7,032 nucleotides of DNA from NCBI GenBank assembly GCA_020047775.1, contig JAIFNK010000144.1, forward strand, positions 1-7,032, in the 5' to 3' direction. Below the pieces are notes generated by a model that worked only from the letters and a program-made list of their open reading frames with translations, was not told where the DNA came from and did no database searches. Both the position numbers and the translations under genes were made by a program. Positions within the stretch are counted from its first letter, which is position 1; each line of letters starts with the position of its first letter. This stretch comes from Akkermansia sp. Its GTDB lineage: Bacteria > Verrucomicrobiota > Verrucomicrobiia > Verrucomicrobiales > Akkermansiaceae. Of the stretch, positions 4,504-7,032 are shown in pieces.

Positions 4504-6369
4504 CTAACGGGGGCGCGTCATTTTCTCCGGCGTCAACAGGTCGTCCAGCTGCTCTTTGCTGAGCCAGCCTTTTTCCAACACCAGGCTGTAAACGCTGGCC
4601 CCGGTAGCCAGCGCCTCCTTGGCGATGGCGGCGCTGCGCTCGTAGCCGAGCACCGGATTGAGCGCGGTGACCAGGCCGATGGAATTCTGCACATACGCCA
4701 AACACCGCTCGCGGTTTGCCTCGATGCCGGAAATGCAGCGGGTATTCAGGGCGATGGCGGCGTTTCTCAGAAGCGTTAGCCCGAAGAACAGATTGAAGGC
4801 GATGATCGGCTCCGCCATGTTCAACTCCAGTTCGCTCGCCTCGCAGGCCATGGAAATGGCCACGTCCGCGCCGATGATCTGATAGCAGACCTGGCTAACC
4901 ATCTCCGGGATCACCGGATTCACCTTGCCGGGCATGATCGAGGAGCCCGGCTGCATCGCGGGCAGGCGGATTTCATACAACCCGCAACGAGGACCGGACG
5001 AGAGCCAGCGGAGGTCGTTGCAAATCTTGGAGAGCTGGACGGCGGCGGTTTTCATCGCGCCGCTCATCAGGGAAAACGAACCGCTGTCCTGGGTGGACTG
5101 CACGAGGTTCTCCGCAATCCTAACCGGCAGTCCGCTCACATCGCTGAGATACATGGTGCAAAGTTCCGCATAGCCCGGCGGGCTGTTGATGCCGGTGCCG
5201 ACGGCGGTGGCACCCATGTTGATGTCGAGAAACTCCTCCGCCGCCCGCTCGATGTAGCGGATGCCGTCCTTGATCGTGGCGGCATAGGCGCTGAACTCCT
5301 GGCCGAGCGTCATCGGCACGGCGTCCTGGTTTTCCGTGCGGCCCATCTTCATGACATCGGCGAACTCCCCGGCCTTGGCGACAAGCGCGGCCCTCAGTTC
5401 GCGCAGGGCGGAGGTGGCATCACGCATGGTTAGGATGACGCCGAGTTTGATGGCGGTGGGGTAGGCGTCGTTGGTGGATTGCGAACGGTTGACGTCGTCG
5501 TTCGGGTGGAGAAATTCGTATTGCCCCTTGCGGTGGCCAAGGATTTCGAGGGCGCGGTTGGCGATGACCTCGTTCGCGTTCATGTTCGTCGAGGTGCCGG
5601 CCCCGCCCTGGATCATGTCGATCGTGAAATGCTTGTGCCACTTCCCGGCGATAATTTCGTCACACGCGGCGACGATGGCATCGGCGCGTTCCGGCCTGAC
5701 CACGCCGAGGTCCTTGTTCGCCATAGCGGCGGCTTTTTTCACATAGGCCAGGCTGCGCACGAAGTGGCTGAAGTGGTGAAGCGGGATGCCGGAAATTGGA
5801 AAATTTTCCATGCCGCGCAGCGTCTGCACGCCATAGTAAGCGGTATCCGGCAGTTCGCGCTCGCCCAGTGAATCGTGCTCCTTGCGCCAGGTCGCGACCA
5901 CCGGGGAAACGCCGGAGACATAGCGTTCGTTCGCCGCTTGCAGACGCGTGCTCAGCCGCCGCGCAACGTGGCCGACCATCCGATAGAACACCTCCGGCTG
6001 CTCCGCCCGGATCCGCTCGAAAACCGCGCGGGGAATCAGCCGGACCTTCACATCCGTCAGCGCCACGCCCGACGCGGAGTGCGGCAGGTCATCCAATAAA
6101 ACCCCCTCGCCGAATGCGGCTCCCCGCGTGAGCGTGGCCAACCGGGTGGTGCTGCCGTGATTTCCCCGGACGATTTCCACCTCACCCTCCTCGACGATGC
6201 CCATCCACAAGCGCGGCATGGACTCGTGAAAAAGATAGCTTCCAGTCGGATAGGTATGGGACTCGCCCTCGCCGATCAGCGAGGCCAACTCGCCCGCGGG
6301 GATGGCCATCGTTTCGGCCAGGCGGGAGATCCGGGCGTCGGAGAAAATTCGATCATCGGAAGAATCCAT
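4504..6369 (-). CDS. aspA: Aspartate ammonia-lyase with N-terminal cyclic-nucleotide-binding-type domain
   Basis: The enzyme converts L-aspartate to fumarate plus ammonia as a cytosolic tetramer. The protein has 621 residues, against about 470-480 in the family. Residues 163-621 align along the whole of E. coli AspA: LPDTAYYGVQTLRGMENF, KKAAAMANK, GGAGTSTNMNANEVIANRA (255-273), NRSQSTNDAYPTA, MGRTENQDAVPMTLGQEF, and the signature GSSIMPGKVNP (475-485), whose Ser476 is the expected catalytic base on the SS loop. Q-D-A-V-P-M and S-T-N-D-A-Y-P favour aspartase over fumarase. Residues about 20-145 form a cNMP-binding beta-roll (GSYLFHES, FGEGVLLDDL at 86-95, then helices with FYRMVGHVARRLSTRL), but there is no DNA-binding HTH, so this is a sensor-enzyme fusion, not a regulator. 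The usual cassette arginine is His97. ATG 6369 is the start: an in-frame TAA lies at 6381-6379. No Shine-Dalgarno is seen. Confidence 0.95.
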   Translation of the reverse strand: MDSSDDRIFSDARISRLAETMAIPAGELASLIGEGESHTYPTGSYLFHESMPRLWMGIVEEGEVEIVRGNHGSTTRLATLTRGAAFGEGVLLDDLPHSASGVALTDVKVRLIPRAVFERIRAEQPEVFYRMVGHVARRLSTRLQAANERYVSGVSPVVATWRKEHDSLGERELPDTAYYGVQTLRGMENFPISGIPLHHFSHFVRSLAYVKKAAAMANKDLGVVRPERADAIVAACDEIIAGKWHKHFTIDMIQGGAGTSTNMNANEVIANRALEILGHRKGQYEFLHPNDDVNRSQSTNDAYPTAIKLGVILTMRDATSALRELRAALVAKAGEFADVMKMGRTENQDAVPMTLGQEFSAYAATIKDGIRYIERAAEEFLDINMGATAVGTGINSPPGYAELCTMYLSDVSGLPVRIAENLVQSTQDSGSFSLMSGAMKTAAVQLSKICNDLRWLSSGPRCGLYEIRLPAMQPGSSIMPGKVNPVIPEMVSQVCYQIIGADVAISMACEASELELNMAEPIIAFNLFFGLTLLRNAAIALNTRCISGIEANRERCLAYVQNSIGLVTALNPVLGYERSAAIAKEALATGASVYSLVLEKGWLSKEQLDDLLTPEKMTRPR

Positions 6370-6616
6370 GGCCGGATCTTAGAGCGACCCCGAACTTCCG
6401 CCATGAAGAAATCCCAGATTGCCATGGCTGCAGCGGCCTCGGATTCTCCGCCCTCTTCTCCCATAAGGAACGGCGACCTTACTGTCGCCTCTTCCTCATC
6501 CTCCCGGTTACGGAAGAAGGGACAATAAGGTCCCTACTCCATATTCCACAAATCCTGATGCGCGGCAGTGCAATCTTCGCCACGCCTTGGACAACCATCC
6601 ACCCTGGGCACCCGAC
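6370..6616 (-). other. aspA upstream region with two hairpins
   Basis: No convincing gene lies here. A 41-codon plus-strand frame (6403-6528) and short minus-strand frames have no ribosome-binding site or family character. The region can form two small hairpins: GGCGAC (6472-6477)/GTCGCC (6484-6489) with loop CTTACT, and GGGAC (6519-6523)/GTCCC (6530-6534) with loop AATAAG. The two loops are complementary at 5 of 6 positions, so they could kiss. An aspA promoter is expected in this stretch on the minus strand, but no good -35/-10 pair was found. TAAGAT at 6381-6376 resembles a -10 box next to the start codon but has no -35 partner. Confidence 0.45.
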
Positions 6617-6654
6617 AAAAAAACGGCCGCCGGGGAGTCCCTTCCCCGGCGGCC
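6617..6654 (-). terminator. Strong rho-independent terminator on the minus strand
   Basis: The arms 6625-6636 and 6643-6654 form a perfect 12-bp GC-rich stem (GGCCGCCGGGGA with TCCCCGGCGGCC) around a 6-nt loop. Read on the minus strand, it is followed after one G by seven T (the A-run at 6617-6623). On the plus strand no T-run follows, so it works for leftward transcripts only. No protein gene on the minus strand ends here: upstream lie only about 200 non-coding bases and then gatC on the opposite strand. It may end a small RNA or block antisense transcription into aspA. Confidence 0.85.
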
Positions 6655-6777
6655 TAAATCGTTGCGCCCCACCCACACCCGTAGGTTCGGCAAACAACTG
6701 TGCTGTTACACCCTTACATAAAAGAGCAATGACTTGCTGCTTTCAGGGGGATGAGACCTTCAACTTTTGTGAACGTT
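6617..6777 (-). ncRNA. Candidate small RNA upstream of aspA, ending in the orphan terminator
   Basis: The terminator needs a leftward transcript and the only template is the non-coding stretch before gatC. A TAGAAT (minus strand, 6789-6784; 5 of 6 to the -10 consensus) would start transcription near 6777 and give an RNA of about 160 nt; no -35 box at the right distance is visible. Within it a stem AGCAA/TTGCT (6725-6729 with 6734-6738) and a stem at about 6671-6686 (ACCTAC/GTGGGT on the minus strand) can form. It does not show the conserved cores of SRP RNA, tmRNA, RNase P RNA or a clear 6S layout. The boundaries are guesses, and the existence is inferred from the terminator alone. Confidence 0.28.
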
Positions 6778-6829
6778 CAAAGAATTCTAAAAATAGCCCG
6801 CATTTTCATTCCCGACACTTGGCACTTGG
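6767..6829 (+). promoter_or_regulatory. Possible gatC control region: palindrome and tandem repeat
   Basis: A perfect 10-bp palindrome TGAACGTTCA lies at 6770-6779 and overlaps a weak -35-like TTGTGA (6767-6772); AAAAAT follows at 6789-6794 (16-nt spacer). A tandem CACTTGG-CACTTGG repeat (6816-6829) lies 31 nt before the gatC start. The palindrome also lies at the suggested start of the candidate leftward RNA, so one regulator could affect both directions. All of this is weak. Confidence 0.22.
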
Positions 6830-6860
6830 AAAATCCCCGCCGTTTCAAGACGCTCCGGCC

Positions 6861-7032
6861 ATGTCGCACAGCCACATCGACGTCCGCTACGTCGCCAATC
6901 TCGCCCGCCTCGAACTCTCCGACGCGGAGGTCGCCGAATTCCAGCCTCAGCTCGAAGCGATCCTCGGTTACGTGGAAACGCTCTCAAAACTCGACGTCTC
7001 CGGCATCGATCCCACCGCCCATTCCACCAACG
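6861..7032 (+). CDS. gatC: Asp/Glu-tRNA(Asn/Gln) amidotransferase subunit C, N-terminal part
   Basis: GatC stabilises the GatA amidase/GatB kinase complex that converts Glu-tRNA(Gln) or Asp-tRNA(Asn) to Gln-tRNA(Gln) or Asn-tRNA(Asn) in the cytoplasm. The 57 complete codons cover just over half of the usual 95-100 residues. They show the family pattern IDVRYVANLARLELSDAEV (6-24), the helix LEAILGYVETLSKLDVSGID (31-50) and PTAH (51-54). The ATG at 6861 gives the normal N-terminus; no Shine-Dalgarno is seen. The gene continues past the right edge, where gatA and gatB would be expected if the common gatCAB order holds. Its presence suggests that the organism makes at least one of its amide aminoacyl-tRNAs by the indirect route. 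Confidence 0.94.
   Translation, partial: MSHSHIDVRYVANLARLELSDAEVAEFQPQLEAILGYVETLSKLDVSGIDPTAHSTN

Noticed and set aside
6403..6528. 41-codon plus-strand frame (MKKSQIAMAAAASDS...) in the aspA upstream region
   Set aside because: It has no ribosome-binding site, is Ser/Ala low complexity, and is the tail of a longer frame that is antisense to aspA; it shows no family character.
6360..6870. Identical 10-mer TCCGGCCATG at both the aspA (minus) and gatC (plus) start codons
   Set aside because: Striking but short and GC-rich, with no extension on either side; probably coincidence.
1..7032. tRNA genes, CRISPR arrays, IS elements or attachment sites
   Set aside because: No cloverleaf with a proper T-arm, no spaced direct repeats, no transposase or integrase sequence and no terminal inverted repeats were found on either strand.

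Overview
The window is a high-GC chromosomal segment with ordinary bacterial housekeeping genes and some accessory ones. No phylogenetic marker can be searched here. The combination of genes suggests a Verrucomicrobiota-like organism: an IF-3 with an acidic C-terminal tail, a Tat-exported high-potential iron-sulfur protein, an Uma2 nuclease next to a TPR gene, and a three-helix membrane protein with a coiled coil of the kind found near MoxR/Bat loci. That assignment is an inference. There are no tRNA or rRNA genes, IS elements, CRISPR arrays or phage genes.

Layout: (1) 1-655, minus strand: a small TPR protein gene followed by the 5' part of an Uma2-family endonuclease gene that runs off the left edge. 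(2) 656-1087: a divergent intergenic region whose right part is a potentially structured leader for infC. (3) 1088-2989, plus strand: infC (translation initiation factor IF-3, with a rare AUC start behind the only strong Shine-Dalgarno in the window), a HAD-family phosphatase gene, and a Tat-signal HiPIP gene that ends in a clear rho-independent terminator at 3012-3051. (4) 3127-4497, plus: a membrane-anchored coiled-coil protein with a Gly/Asp/Glu repeat tract. It converges, with only 6 nt between stops, on (5) 4504-6369, minus: aspartate ammonia-lyase fused to an N-terminal cyclic-nucleotide-binding-type domain. (6) 6370-6860: a non-coding region with two hairpins upstream of aspA, a strong minus-strand terminator (6617-6654) that no protein gene in view explains, and possible control sites. 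(7) 6861-7032, plus: the start of gatC, subunit C of the Asp/Glu-tRNA amidotransferase.

The genes do not form one pathway. infC and gatC serve translation. HiPIP is a periplasmic electron carrier. AspA connects aspartate to fumarate and ammonia. The points most worth following up are the sensor-domain/aspartase fusion with its altered phosphate-binding cassette, infC with its AUC start and 45-residue acidic tail, the two mutually exclusive hairpins between infC and the HAD gene, and the orphan minus-strand terminator, which may end an undescribed small RNA.
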